From: Chamaecyparis obtusa
Taxonomy: Eukaryota > Streptophyta > Pinopsida > Cupressales > Cupressaceae
DNA: 64,000 nucleotides
Direction: 5' to 3'
Assembly: GCA_027943335.1 (NCBI GenBank)
Contig: BSBK01001580.1
Location: 372,001 to 436,000, forward strand
The notes beneath the pieces are model-generated. The model was not told the DNA's origin. It made no database searches and saw nothing but the letters and a program-made list of their open reading frames with translations. Shown here one piece after another: positions 23,547 to 35,112 of this stretch. Made by a program: the position numbers and the translations under genes. The stretch's first letter is position 1, and every line of letters begins with the position of its first letter.

Positions 23547-25003
23547 TGATGAACTATAACTGATTTAGAACCTGAATGAAGAATCTATAATTTAAGATTA
23601 CTGAGGAGTTGATGATTATATATGCAAGATGATTAAATCAGTATTATGTTGTCATTGATGTCAACTAGCTTGACAATACTTATCTTGTAAGTTACTATAC
23701 CGACACATCTGAAGGAAGGTGAAAGAGATGAAGAACATGAATATCTATATGAGGAAGATGTATATGACAGATGAGGATAAGGAACACACTGAGTAACTTG
23801 TTGATGAGTCTATGACTTGATGAAATTGACTTTATTATGTTGTATTCATCTATGATGAAGAATAGAGCTGAAAGACACAAAATAGTGTTGTCGGTAAATA
23901 AAGCAGTATACACTGACGAAGTGTAGTGTATACCGAGCATAGTGTTAACCAAGCTTGTGTTCATTGACACATTTCTTTGTTAACCGAGCAAAATAAAAAG
24001 GAATTAAATGATTAGTTTAGCTGATAAAGTGATGAGCTGTAAAGTGTATGAAATCGAGGTAACATATAATGTTTGTTATGAAGATCGATGAATAACATAA
24101 ATAAAAAAGGATCTAATGGAGCAGATTGAAACATGTTACTGACACAACAGCCGAGGGAGCTTATAGTGGCAAAATCTGATGGAGGAAAAGAAAATGATTT
24201 ACTTGTCTATATAAGAGACATTTTTTTCATTATGAAACTTATGCCAAAAGAAGAAGATACTGCAGAATTATCGCATGGAGAAGTTTTCATGCATTCTTAT
24301 CATATTGGTTAATAAGAACCAAGTTGCAGAACAATTACTGAGATATAGAGAGTAATTACCGATGGATAGTAAGTTGATATAGTATTGAATTTGAAGTGTT
24401 ATATTGATTAGAAATATTTGAATGAGCTGAACATTGATCTGTAAATTGCAAACTGAAGTTGTTTTAAGGCAGATCATCTACTATTACATATTTAACCATT
24501 GTACATAGTCAAATCTCTTAACTGAGTGGACTATGAAAGTCTTTTGATGTTTCATTCATAGAGTGAACATTGTTATCCTGTCAATCCCAGAGTGACTACT
24601 AGTTGGATGATAACTTTTGGTCTAAAATCCTCTAACAAGGTCACACCTAATAGTGTGTTTGTAACCCTTAACAGGGTTGGGTCTTCACCGACCTCACTTC
24701 AGAAGAGTGAAAAATTTTGGGTTGCCGGTCCCAGGTGGTTTTTCCCTTCACAGGGTTTCCACGTTAAATCTCTTGTGTTATGTGTTGATTGTGATATTTG
24801 TTTGTTATCATTATTTTCATATTACATGTTAGATTTAATCAGTAACTATTATAAAGTTTAGACTGTCAATCGGTAAAAGCACAGACAGTGAAAGTATTTC
24901 ATGTTTACTACCGAGTTGCAGAAGTAGTAGAATTGTTTTGGATTATACATTTTGAATTGGGACACTGGATAATTGATTCACCCCCCTCTTAGTTATTCTA
25001 ACA
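23547..25003 (+). repeat. solo Ty1/copia LTR E
   Basis: TGATGAACTATAAC to TTATTCTAACA, 1,457 bp, of the same family as the 5' LTR of element I (39890-41366). Flanks are ATGTG on the left and ATGTA on the right, one mismatch from a 5-bp duplication. No internal domain accompanies it, so it is a solo LTR left by recombination. TATATAAG at 24208-24215 is its likely TATA box. It lies in the 3' region of D. Confidence 0.88.
23932..23990 (+). promoter_or_regulatory. ACCGAGCA motif pair in the U3 of LTR E
   Basis: ACCGAGCA at 23932-23939 and 23983-23990, with AACCAAGC between and TCGGTAAA just before. They lie about 220-280 bp upstream of the TATA box. The same words are found in I, A, C, G, K and L. 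Confidence 0.4.
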
Positions 25004-25708
25004 ATGTATTCTCTATATGTTTCTGTGATATTTCCCTTGATTTGTCTTCATCTGGGGGCATCTTGACATGGAAATGTAACCAATGGAGTTGTTTATGTTT
25101 CCGTTAAAGCCATTGTTCTTGTTAAAGTGTTAGCAATGAATTTAATGTGGGGGCATACGTTCTGCTCACCTGTTGCACACACACACTTTTCAATATGCAC
25201 ATATTTTTCAAAATACCTTTTCTCCCTTTTTGGATTAGTAACTAATCCTTAAAGCATGGATTTATATTTTAGGATCTCTTGATCCCTCTAGTTTCAAATA
25301 TACATATATTTTGATCCCTTAAGGTCAAAGGTGTCCTTAAGACTGGATCTCTTTAGTTTTGGTTTTATTCTTATGGAATAGAATATTCCTAAGGGTGAAT
25401 CCTTGATGGGTTGACTAGTGAGTAGCCACATTCACTAGGCGGTTCAATTCCATCTTTCCAGTTGCATCGTTTCCTTGTGTGGTTCACAATGGGACATAAG
25501 TTCTCATTGGGCAAGGTAATCACACCCTTTCTCTCTCTCTCTAGAGATGTCTCTCTTATTGTGATCTAGGAGTTGATGAAGACTTGATTCCCTGGGGGCT
25601 TAAGGTTTCTCTTTGTCCCTTGGATTATGATAAGATTATCTTTTCATTCTGATCTCCTTTACCAAGAGTTTGCATCGAGTCCATACTCTTGCTAAAGTGG
25701 GGGCTTAA

Positions 25709-27207
25709 TGTATCATCTTAAAATGGAAGAACTTCCATGATAAGTTTATGTTTCCCTCTGAGTAAGTCATTTGGGGTCATGTTAAGTGCCTTGATTAGGT
25801 CTTTTCATGTATCTGGCTTTTCCCCCTGTTCTACTTTCCTCTGCACCCATTTTTCACTTCATGTCTACATTTCATAACATTCTGAGTCAAGATTATGAGG
25901 TTTTTGACCATAAGGTCAAAGTTGACTTTATGGGGTCAAAGTCAACCTCTATCTTGACCTAGTTAGGATTGACCTCGACCCTAACCTAGTCAGATACAAC
26001 CTCATCCTTGAACCCTTGTCCAAATTTCAAATTTCCTTGATTTCTAGGTGTCGGGTTTTGGGGATATTTGTTTTCCCGCCTCCGGGTCAGCCATTTCGGG
26101 TTTTAGAATGGTAAATCCTCAAATTTCATTTAATCTAGGTATATTTTCTAAAGGTTAGGACCTAATTGGGATTTAATTCTCCAAGGTGGCCCCTCTAGAG
26201 GATTGTGCCCTAGTTCACTATAAAAGGATGCCTTCCTCTCTCATTTTCTCCATCAAGTTTTGCAATCTCCTCTCTCAGGATCTCAAGTGCAAGCAAGTGA
26301 ATTCAAGCATTCAAGCAAGCCTTCAAGCATTCAAATGTTCAAGCATTCATCCATCAAGGAGATCCATTGTTAGCCATTGAAGGATTCAATCTCTTTGGAG
26401 CCCCCTTGAAGATCCATCCTTCTACATTCATCCAAGCCTCCTCATATGCAAAGATCAATTCAAGATTGGTGTTGAAGATCAAATGTCATTGATTTGAGAC
26501 ATCCTACATCCATTGAAGCATTCCTATTTGTGGATTTGAGGATTCAAATCCTCTATAAGGACTTCAACATAAGCGAGGTGAATTGTTTCAATTACTTGGT
26601 TTATGCACACTACATTTCAATTCAATTTTAAGGTTAATTCTTAAATTGAGGTTTGACCAAGGCAAACCCCCCATACAAACAAAAACCCCTTTTTTCTTGT
26701 AGGTACAGGTGCAAAATTTCAGATCTGAGATCAAATTTGGATACCCTTTTCAGTGAACTTTCGAGATCTGTGAACAAAGTCAGAATTGACCTTCAAATAA
26801 AGAATGTAGCCTTTGACCTTTTATGAGGGTCAAAGACTACCTGCCGTCGGAAAGACAAAATATTCCTGGGTTTTCTTTGTCTCAGCATTTCCAGTCCAAA
26901 ATAGGTTGCAGAATTGCCCAAAAGTACACAAACATCATAAATTGGCATTTTCTAGATTTGCCCTAATTCGAGGTTAGTACTTGTATTTCAATTATTTCAC
27001 ATTTTGAGCATAATTCTCCATAAGGAAATATAGGGTTTTTCTCTCTCTTTCATATTCTCCATAGATTGATTCGATTGTGTATTAACCTTTTGGTTGATCA
27101 AATTGGATCTCTCCTTTGGGAATTTGGATTTAGGAGATGATCTCATATTTCCCCCATATACATCAATACACATTTGAATAGTGGTGATTCCATTTTACCT
27201 CTATTAA
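25709..27207 (+). repeat. 3' LTR of element D
   Basis: 1,499 bp. It differs from the 5' LTR mainly by about 105 extra bases at 26109-26213 upstream of the TATA box and by scattered transitions. It ends CTCTATTAA, so the terminal CA has changed to AA. Confidence 0.92.
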
Positions 27208-27739
27208 TAGACATAGCCTTGAACTTATATACAGGTGTTAATGATCTAAGGATCTTCACAAAAACTTATTCTTCATAATAAGTGCCTCCACAATTTTTTA
27301 TTCCAACCACAACTTCTGTAACCCTTTGAACATAAGCCCTAATGCTTTCATCATCGTTCATTTATAGCTTCTCCATCTTGGTTTTCCAGTTCTGCAACTT
27401 TTCTTTCTTGGTATATTTGTCTCCTTTATATAAATCTTCTAATATTCTCCAAATCTCATATGCTGAATCCAATTCTTTAACTTCAGTAAACTCACCTTCA
27501 AATAGTGTGCTTATCAGTGCTTCCCTAGCAACTATGTTGTATGTGAATACCTTATTTTCATCATCAGTAGCTGATGGAAAATCACTCTCAGTATTTATAG
27601 CCACCTTATTCTTGGTGATCAACCAATAGTCGATACCCAAACATAGCAGATGAGTTCGCATCTTGTTCTTCCAATTGTCAAAGTTTTCAAGATCAAATGT
27701 TGGACCATCCTTCCTATAGAGTGCCATCTCCAAGATCAC
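27208..27739 (-). pseudogene. element B gag N-terminal part
   Basis: Starts at or near 27739 and reads MALYRKDGPTFDLENFDNWK, a copia gag start of the kind that binds the N-terminal DUF4219/UBN2 family. It continues through AYEIWRILEDLYKGDKY and, after a stop at about 27362, MNDDESIRAYVQRVTEVV and PVYKFKAMS, where element D interrupts. The rest is at 17567-18213. Confidence 0.85.
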
Positions 27740-27774
27740 CTCAAGCTATTAAGATTTCTCTCTGAGGAGCACAA

Positions 27775-27786
27775 GCTGTGATACCA
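27775..27786 (-). other. primer binding site of element B
   Basis: The complement reads TGGTATCACAGC, one base from the Met-type site TGGTATCAGAGC, 2 bp inside the 5' LTR boundary. Confidence 0.85.
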
Positions 27787-27788
27787 AT

Positions 27789-29042
27789 TTTTAGGAATAA
27801 CAATCCACAATACAACTATGGGGGGTGGGGCGGGGATGGGTGGGATGAATCAGTTGTATGGAATATTATTAAACTTTAAGTAGCAACAATATTTGATCCA
27901 ATGAAAATAATAAATCTAAACATAATAACACAATATTTTGGTGTTGGGGAAACCCTGTTAAATATAAAACCCTAGTGGGAATTAGCACCCACAAATAATG
28001 TACTGAGAGTATAGTATCCTTGTTAGAAGATTTATCCATTTTAGGAGCTTATTAAAACATTACATTACATAGTCCTTGTTAGAGGACAAACCCTATTAGG
28101 ATTCAAGAAGAAAGGGAGGGCTCACTGCCCAAAGAAGGTTAAATCCACCTTCAGAACTCACTGTTTGCAACACAAGTGTATATGAAGAAATAAAAAATCT
28201 TTTTGAACTATTTGGCAGCAATTGTCTTTGCTTGATCAATTCCAATGAAGTCCACTAGTAAACCTCTGATCTACATACAACAGACACAAGCTCTTAGCTT
28301 TCACAACTTCTTTATATCACCTTTTTGTCATCCATGTATTTTCTAAAGAAAAGATCTCTCATATATAACTTATTAAAATTTTCATGATCAGGTCGGCCCA
28401 TAAGCCTCTCCTAATTACAAATAATTACATAAACCCTTGCTAAGATACACATGATATTTGGAACAAGTATACAATGATTACATTACATCATTTAAGGACC
28501 GACATCCTTAATTTATGTTTGCCAAGAAAAACACATGCTTCATCTCCTGAGTCAACTTCCAAATAGGTATTCTCCTGAACACACACCACAGTTGACGTCA
28601 CCAAGCATTCCATACCTTGTGCTGACCAACAAACATCCTTTATTACCTTTTCTATCATCCCTCAATCTTGCATACCTTGCATCTATATCATTTGGAAGAT
28701 ATACTAGAAATGTAGAGGCTAATTCTGTCATTTCCCACTATCATAGTCTAGTAACCAGTCTCCACCAAATCATCTGTAACTCATCCAATATGAAAAACTT
28801 AATAATAGGATCTTGGATATAAGATCTCAACATCTTCCTAAACTCTCATTTGACTTCATAGATTCTGAATCATCCGTATAGTGTCCGTACACTGTGATAA
28901 CCAGCCTGATCTTCTCATAGAAACATATGTTGACATCAGTGATAAAGAAAAATGACAACAGTATGAGTGCCCATTCATTAATGTAGTGATTAAACATATA
29001 AAATTTCTCAATCACCTCCCCATGCATTAGCAATATCCAACA
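27789..29042 (-). repeat. 5' LTR of element B
   Basis: 1,254 bp. Plus-strand start TTTTAGGAATAACAATCC (TG changed to TT) and an enlarged G-rich segment near 27820 (GGGGGGTGGGGCGGGGATGG); end ATATCCAACA. It matches the split LTR at 7314-8498 and 14358-14423. Confidence 0.9.
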
Positions 29043-30338
29043 CCAATAACATTCTTGTCTTCTGGTCTTGACACTAGTGTCCAGGTTTTGTTTTTCCTTT
29101 ATCTGTTCTATTTCTTCATTCATGGATTGTATCCAATCCTCATTCTCTAAAGCATCTTTTATTGTCTTAGGCTCAAACTCACATAGTAAGCATGTATGAT
29201 CTTTCAACTTACTTCTTGTCATAACTCCAAATTCTTTATCTCCAATTATTTGTTCTGGCTTATGATGTCTTCTTACATACTGTGCCAATGTAGGTTCAGA
29301 TTTCCTTTCTTGATCTTGATCTTTAGGTTCATCTTGCATATTCTCTGTGTCTTCTTCTAATTGCTTGGAAACATCCTCCCGATGCTTGAAATTTTCTTGC
29401 TATGGCTCAAAAGGCTCATGGAGTTCCTTGGCATCTGGTTTGGGTGCATTACTAGCCTCTCCTTCTATGTATACCAAAGATCTGTAATCTTCAGGTTCTT
29501 GCTTGCACTCAACTTCATTCTTTTCTGCATATTCATCAACTCTAACATTTGCACTTTTCACAATTTTTTTAGTGTTATAATTCAAACACTTATAAGCTTT
29601 TCTCTTAGTGGAATATCCTAGGAATATGCCTTCATCACTTTTAGCATCAAGTTTTCCATTCCAATTGTCTTTTAGTATATAACATTTACTCCCAAAGACT
29701 TTAAAATACTTCACATTAGGTGCACATTCATACCATAACTCAAAAGGTGTAGCATTTGTACCTTTATTGATTTGAACTCGGTTTAAGGTATAAACAACTG
29801 TACTTATAACTTCTCTCTAGTACTTTTGTGCAAGATTCTTCTGAATCCTTAGTGTTCTAGCACAATCCATAATTGTTCTATTTCTCCATTTTGCTATACC
29901 ATTCTGTGGTGGTGTCCTAGGTGAAATTTTTTGTCTCTTTATTCCTCTATCATTGCAGAATATATTGAACTCATTTGATATAAACTCTCCTCCTCTATCA
30001 TATCTCAAACATTTCAAGATTTTTACTGTTTCTTTTTCAACTTTTTCCAAATACCACTTAACCAATTGAAATGCATCAGATTTCTCTTTTAAAAATATTA
30101 TAGTCATCATTCTAGAATAGTCATCAACAAACATAATGAAATACTTATCACCATAGTAAATTTTCACACCCATAGGTCCACAAAGGTCAATATGAACCAA
30201 TTCCAAAATATTGTCAGAAGTATATGTCTTGCTCTTAAAACTAAACTTTGTCATTTTTCACAATTGATACTATTTGCGCATCACATTATCAAGTTTCTTC
30301 AATCTTAGCAAACCTTTAACTTTCTTCATCTTACTAAT
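29043..30338 (-). pseudogene. element A integrase, linker and start of RT
   Basis: From 30338 downward: degraded pre-integrase module (KMKKVKGLLRLKKLDNVM), then the core with ELVHIDLCGPMGVKIYYGDK, VDDYSRMMTIIFLKEK, CLRYDRGGEFIS and SPRTPPQNGIAKWRNRT. The catalytic Glu that follows NG(I/V)V in copia integrases is Lys here (IAKWRN). The C-terminal part has FELWY, FGSKCYILKD and DEGIFLGYSTKRKAYKCL. The linker is charged, ending in DALENEDWIQSMNEEIEQI and PEDKNVIG where B interrupts. Confidence 0.88.
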
Positions 30339-31522
30339 TGTTAGAAAGTAAAGTCCACAAAGATAAGTGAGAGGTGGGGGGGGGTGAATCAGTTATCTAA
30401 TAAAAATAACTTTTAACAATATTTTTAGATCTCAAACATGTAACCAACATAAAAAACAACCATAGAAATGTAAACATACATAATGACACAAGATATGTTA
30501 ACCAGGGAACCTCTTGATCAGAGAGTAACCCCAGTGGGGATGGTACCCACAAAAGATGTACTAATATGAAAATTCCTTGTGAGAAGATGGACTCTGTTAG
30601 GAGTCTATGCAATACATTCAATACATATCAGTTCGTGTTAGGAGACTTTGAATCCCTGTTAAAATATTCTAACCCTATTAAGAGTTAAGGAAGGTAGAAG
30701 GAGCCACTCTCCAAATAGCTTCAAGGGAAAGATCACTGAACTCACTATCCAAATGATCTTTGTATTATCTAAACAAAATAATACCAATAATTACTGATCT
30801 CAACAACTTATCTTGAGTCCTCTATCTATGCCAAAACCGCACCAAATACTTTACCAAATCTCAATACCAAATCTACTCAATTCACATATCGTCTTACAAT
30901 ATCAACATCATCATATCTTACTTCACTCCTTTTTTCATTTTTATAAATCAAGGAAAACAGTTCTTCCTTTATACCATACTCAAGTAATTTACAATAGAGT
31001 TGGCCAACTAGGATTAACTAATTACAAAATATAAATCATTACATGTTACATAATATTTCATAACCTCATTAAAAATGTTGGCTTCCAAACTTAGTAGATC
31101 TTCACACGTGCGACCTCTAACTATGGTGTCTCATCCAGGTCACCTCTAAAATGTCTTCAAACTTTGTACAACTTCACATGTCTAGATTCTATCCTAGTTA
31201 GGAGATATAATCCGGTTATCACAAGCCGTTTCTCAAGAACACTGTCAAAATATTGTTTCTACTAGAGTACTCATAACTATCATAAATAATTTAATTTCCT
31301 TATGCACTCTTAACTATAATAAAGAACAAGTCCTCAACGATGCATAACTTGATCTATAATTATCCATGTGTGATAAATCAAACACTATCTTCTTCTCTAC
31401 TAATCTCTAGTAGATCAATGTGTTGACATCAATGAAAAATACAGTCATGAATCAAACATACAACTACTACAGAACTACTCGAATACTCCCCCATAGGACT
31501 TATTCAACATTCATTCGTAACA
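30339..31522 (-). repeat. 3' LTR of element F
   Basis: Starts TGTTAGAAAGTAAAG with GAGAGGTGGGGGGGGGTGAATC, ends TTCATTCGTAACA, 1,184 bp. It carries the CCTTGTGAGAAGATGG and CTGTTAGGAGT block (30570-30690). No second copy is visible. Confidence 0.82.
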
Positions 31523-31964
31523 ATCTCCCCCATTGGCATTGATGGAAAGATAGATGAAAAAACATCCAAGTTCCATGAATACCAAACTGCAACACTGTTG
31601 TTCTGCATTATCTTTTCAAGTCCTCTTCATCAATCATTAGATGTATCCTTCTTCTCAATACTTTATTATTATATATATTTTTAAATCCTCTTCATCAATC
31701 ATCAAATCAATCATCGGATATTTTTAATGCATCATTCTCCCCCATTGACATCAATGACAAAGTAAACATCAATATGTTAATCTAATACAAGCTCGAATGT
31801 TAAAAGACATTATTCATAAAATACTTTCACAAGAGTCCTTCATGACTCATCTCAGAAATACACATACTCCCCCATAGAGGAAGTATCAACATACAGTCCA
31901 GAAAGGATAGTGTTCTTATACCACTGGACTGATGCAACTTTCTGCATCACTACTCAACAGTAGG
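31523..31964 (-). other. 3' untranslated region of element F with repeated polypurine tracts
   Basis: ATCTCCCCCATTGGC (31523-31537) next to the LTR is the primer tract in complement. A near copy, ATTCTCCCCCATTGACATC, is at about 31734, and a third (ACTCCCCCATAGAGG) near 31866. No gene. Confidence 0.7.
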
Positions 31965-32350
31965 CTAGGGCATAACCCCAAGCATACCTCTCAGGTACTC
32001 AAATGTATCTTTAGGTAAGGGATTTGTAAATATATCTGTAATCTTCTCCTTTGTACTAATATACTCAAGTCTAACTTTTTTTTCTGCAACTTTTTCTTTG
32101 ACAACATGATATTTGATCTCTTTATGTTTTGTTTTAGAATGCAACATAGGATTCTTAGACATACTTACTGTATTGGAGTTATCACAATGTATGACAATAG
32201 GCTCATTCAACTTGATTCCAATATCCTTCAACATTTTTTTTATCTATATTATCTTATTACAATTGTTCGCTGCTACTACATATTCTTATTCTATTGTGCT
32301 ATATGAGATACAATTATGTTTCTTGCTTAGCTAAGAAACCAATCTTTGTC
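31965..32350 (-). pseudogene. element F RNase H C-terminal part
   Basis: Contains IVIHCDNSNTVSMSKNPML, SKTKHKEIKYHVVKE, VRLEYISTKEKITDIF and EYLRGMLGVMP at the copia C-terminus. The N-terminal part lies across element G at 49157-49405; the TTGTC duplication marks the cut. Confidence 0.85.
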
Positions 32351-33029
32351 TAACACAAGGAGGAGCTGGAGGGGCCAAAATAGTGGCACACCTTACCAAG
32401 TCTACCCTTTCTCAACAACACATGAAAGCCAAACACAACATAGTGAGAGAGAGAGAAATCTGGATCATTCATATATTTCATCAAATAGAATGATACATGT
32501 TGGGCTGTAAGGCCTTCCCGGTTATGGCCAAATATTACAATGAATTATAGAAGTCCTCCAACATGCGAGGATCTGCCAACAATCTCAAATTGACTATCTC
32601 CTATCTTATATCTAAAACTAACTCCCTAAACTCTAACAAAACATCTATACTTATACAAGAGGCAATCAAACTAAGTCAACCTTCATATCCACTATCAACG
32701 GAAGGAATGGTTAGATCTGGGACCACATGCTTCCCACTGATGGATACCAACATTAAATCTATGACCCATAATTGATGCACAAGTCAACCTGAATAGAAAC
32801 TTAAAATAAACCTATTGGTAAACAAGGTTTACTAAGCACCAGACAAGCATCACTGAGCACCAGGGAAATTCATCGAGTGCTGAAGAGATAACCAACCAAC
32901 ATCGGCAAACACAAGAAAATGAGAATTGCTGAACCAACTCGGTCAAAGTAGGAACTGAGCAACACAAACAAACTCAAATATGTTTTTTGTGACACAGGAT
33001 TTCCAAGGACCTGAGATGCTCCTACATCA
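32351..33029 (-). repeat. 3' LTR of element G
   Basis: 679 bp. Starts TAACACAAGGAGGAGC where the partner has TGATGCAAGGAGG, so the terminal TG and CG-like positions have mutated; ends GCTCCTACATCA. Followed by PPT-like ACACTTGGGGTTAT. Confidence 0.88.
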
Positions 33030-34277
33030 GACACTTGGGGTTATTTAGAAATGATTCTCTGAATCATTTAGTAGGTCTGGTCTAAGCTGCATCCAACTCC
33101 AATTGTGAAATCCATGAACTATCTTAAATCAGTCTGTTCTTCCACTTTACTAGATACTCCATATATTGTTTACCTCTTGTCCTTTTACTAACTCTTTGCT
33201 CCAAAATCTACTCAACTTCTTCATTCGGTGTCTTAGGATACTCCATCGGTACTGACATGTCTTCATCAGGTTCATGATACTCATACAAGTCAACAATGTT
33301 GAAAATTGGTGATATGTCCATGTCATCAAGTAACTCAATCTCATATGCATTTCCACTATCAAATTTCTTTAAAATATTGCAAGGTCCAAACTTCTTCATC
33401 TTTAGCTTCCCATATGTTCCAATAGGAAATCGGTCTTTCTTCAAATGAACCATCACTTCATCACCAACATCAAAAGTCTTATGTCTCCTAGATTTAACAA
33501 CTCTATCTTTGTATTTCTGATTACTCTCTTCCAGCATGATTTTCACATCTTCATGTACTCAGCAAATTTCACTCCTTCAACATTTCTCTTACTTTCATCA
33601 GCAATGTCTCTCAAATTAGATGTACCTCTTAGTTGTATGCCATTTACAATCTCAAATGGTGTTTTTCCAGTACTCCTATTCATTGAATTATTGTATGCAA
33701 ACTCTTCTTGTGCCAACACAGAATCTCAATTACTAGGTGTGTCTCCAACTAAACATCTCAAAATATTTCCCAAACTTTTGTTTACAACTTCTGTCTATCC
33801 ATCAGTTTGTGGATGAAATGTAGACCTATATTTCAACTCAGTGCCAAACTTTCTCCAAAGAGTCTTCCAGAAATATCCAACAAACTTACTGTCTTGGTCA
33901 GAGATAATACTCCTCGGTAATCCATGCAATTTAACAATTTACTTAAAGAAAAGATTTGCTATATGTACTACATCTGATGTCTTTCTACAAGGTATAAAAT
34001 GTGCCATCTTAGAAAATCTATCCACCACAACAAATATAGAATCATTACCTCTTACTTTCTTTGGTAAGCCAAGAAAAAAATTCATACTGATGTCAATCCA
34101 AGGTTTCTCAGGTACAAAAATCGGTATATACAATCCAGTATTCTGACTTACTCCTTTTGCAACTTGACAAATTCCATAATTTTTCAAAAATTTCTAAACA
34201 TATTTATACAACTGTGGCCAAAAGTATTTCTCCTTAAGAAAATTCAATGTCTTATCAATACCAAAATGTCCAGCCAA
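33030..34277 (-). pseudogene. element G integrase with chromodomain
   Basis: Reading from 34277: HFGIDKT-like half of the zinc finger (Gly-Leu-Ala-Gly-His is cut by H), [54 protein letters not shown]. After broken sequence comes the C-terminal module [20 protein letters not shown] and [19 protein letters not shown]. The chromodomain is at about 33075-33215, with ILEQRV, QYMEYLVKWKNR and DSSWIS. Several stops and a frameshift occur between 33546 and 33940. Confidence 0.87.
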
Positions 34278-34282
34278 ACCAC

Positions 34283-34613
34283 TGTTAGAATAATAGTTAT
34301 ATTTGACTTTATAATTAAATCATTTCGGTTTAATTACTTAAGTCCTCTATTATTCTTTTTCACTTAAGCTATCTCTTTTAGGTGCATAATAATTAATATT
34401 TCTATTAATTATTATTGCACAACCTAGCTTTTTTGGGCTTTAGGGTTTCTGTCCTTATAAGCCACTTTTGTAATTATATTTGTTATTCACTCTTAATACA
34501 TTTTGAGCTCTAACATTTTTGAGTACAAGAGGGTTTTGCTTTATTCTGTGTAACAGGTTTATTGCATGCAGCTGGATCTTGGAGTTGAATCTAATATTTC
34601 ATCAGTTTCTACA
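34283..34613 (+). repeat. 5' LTR of element H
   Basis: TGTTAGAATAATAG to CAGTTTCTACA, 331 bp. It is nearly identical to the 3' LTR over most of its length, which suggests a recent insertion relative to the other elements. CCTTATAAGCC (34454-34464) is a TATA candidate. Confidence 0.93.
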
Positions 34614-34625
34614 TGGTATTAGAGC
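34614..34625 (+). other. primer binding site of element H
   Basis: TGGTATTAGAGC immediately after the LTR, one base from the tRNA-Met site TGGTATCAGAGC. Confidence 0.9.
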
Positions 34626-34922
34626 TTCCCTGTTGCTGCCTGTTCTGGTATTTTTGAAGCAAGTTTTCAGTTCTGGTATTCTCTGCAAGACGTTATTTTT
34701 TATTTCTTTTTTGCCTGCAAAAAAGAAAATTTTTTTTGGAGTGCTTTAGGCAAAAATCAACCTCACGGTTGAGTCCAGAAGGCCCAAAAACCCCTATTTC
34801 CATATAAAATTTGACCTATTTGGCCTCTGGAGCCTCTGGGTGAATTTTTTGGCCTATTAGGGCCGTACGGGCATGATTTTCGAGAAAAAAATTAAAGTTT
34901 TTCTTGCCATTTTTGGGTGCTT

Positions 34923-35112
34923 ATGGAAGCACCGCCAGCGCGCTGCCCGTGCACCACCCCGGTGCCGCCGCTGCTCGGCCCGCACACTGCCCGTAGCCTC
35001 CGCGACGCCTCCGCCCTGCCCCCAGCCTCCACGTCACCTCCGCTCCACTCGGCCCCTACTCCGCTCCACCCCGGCCACGGCCCCAGCTCTACCCGGCCAC
35101 CACTCGCTTGCA
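34923..35112 (+). other. CpG-rich island in the leader of element H
   Basis: About 190 bp rich in G, C and CpG inside an otherwise AT-rich window, between the PBS and gag. Translation in two frames is Pro/Ala/Arg rich and unlike any gag. It may be a structured leader or packaging region, or a captured fragment from elsewhere. No domain is recognised, and the ORF of 87 codons here is likely a by-product of the composition. Confidence 0.6.

Larger units (their letters stand above)
23093..25708 (+). other. 3' region of element D, non-coding
   Basis: No supported gene outside solo LTR E. AAAGTGGGGGCTTAA (about 25694-25708) directly before the 3' LTR is the polypurine tract. A second stretch, TGTGGGGGCATACG (about 25146), resembles it. 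Confidence 0.7.
18219..27207 (+). mobile_element. non-autonomous LTR retrotransposon D (gag-protease only)
   Basis: The target duplication TAGAC is at 18214-18218 and 27208-27212. LTRs are 18219-19600 and 25709-27207, both starting TGTATCATC; the 5' one ends TTCA, the 3' one TTAA. Inside are a PBS candidate, one long gag-like frame (19800-23092) and a 2.6-kb tail with a polypurine tract. There is no RT, RNase H or integrase. Net of solo LTR E it is about 7.5 kb. The gag style (CQYHHQNGHDTKKC knuckle) resembles the Tat/Ogre-type Ty3 branch, an inference. It lies in gag of B. Confidence 0.9.
7314..29042 (-). mobile_element. Ty1/copia element B (full, interrupted by C and D)
   Basis: The target duplication CCAAT lies at 7309-7313 and 29043-29047. 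Its 3' LTR is 7314-8498 plus 14358-14423 (split by C) and its 5' LTR is 27789-29042. Order in its own sense: 5' LTR, Met-type PBS, gag (27739 to 27208, then 18213 down), protease, integrase, RT, RNase H (ends 14723), polypurine tract, 3' LTR. Without the inserts the element is about 6.9 kb, a normal copia size. It sits in the RT gene of A, so it is younger than A. Confidence 0.9.
3880..30338 (-). mobile_element. Ty1/copia element A (partial, interrupted by B and F)
   Basis: This is the outermost layer of the nest. Its 3' LTR is 3880-5395, with RNase H and reverse transcriptase at 5921-7313. The coding sequence continues directly at 29043-30338 (RT start, linker, integrase, pre-integrase domain). 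The join is exact: RT reads through PEDKNVIG at 29043 into IGTKWVLRNK at 7313, with the 5-bp CCAAT duplicated on both sides of element B. The remaining protease, gag and 5' LTR lie beyond the insertion of F at 30339 and are not in the window. The base string AATGA (3875-3879) would be the left target duplication, but its partner is not visible. Confidence 0.85.
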
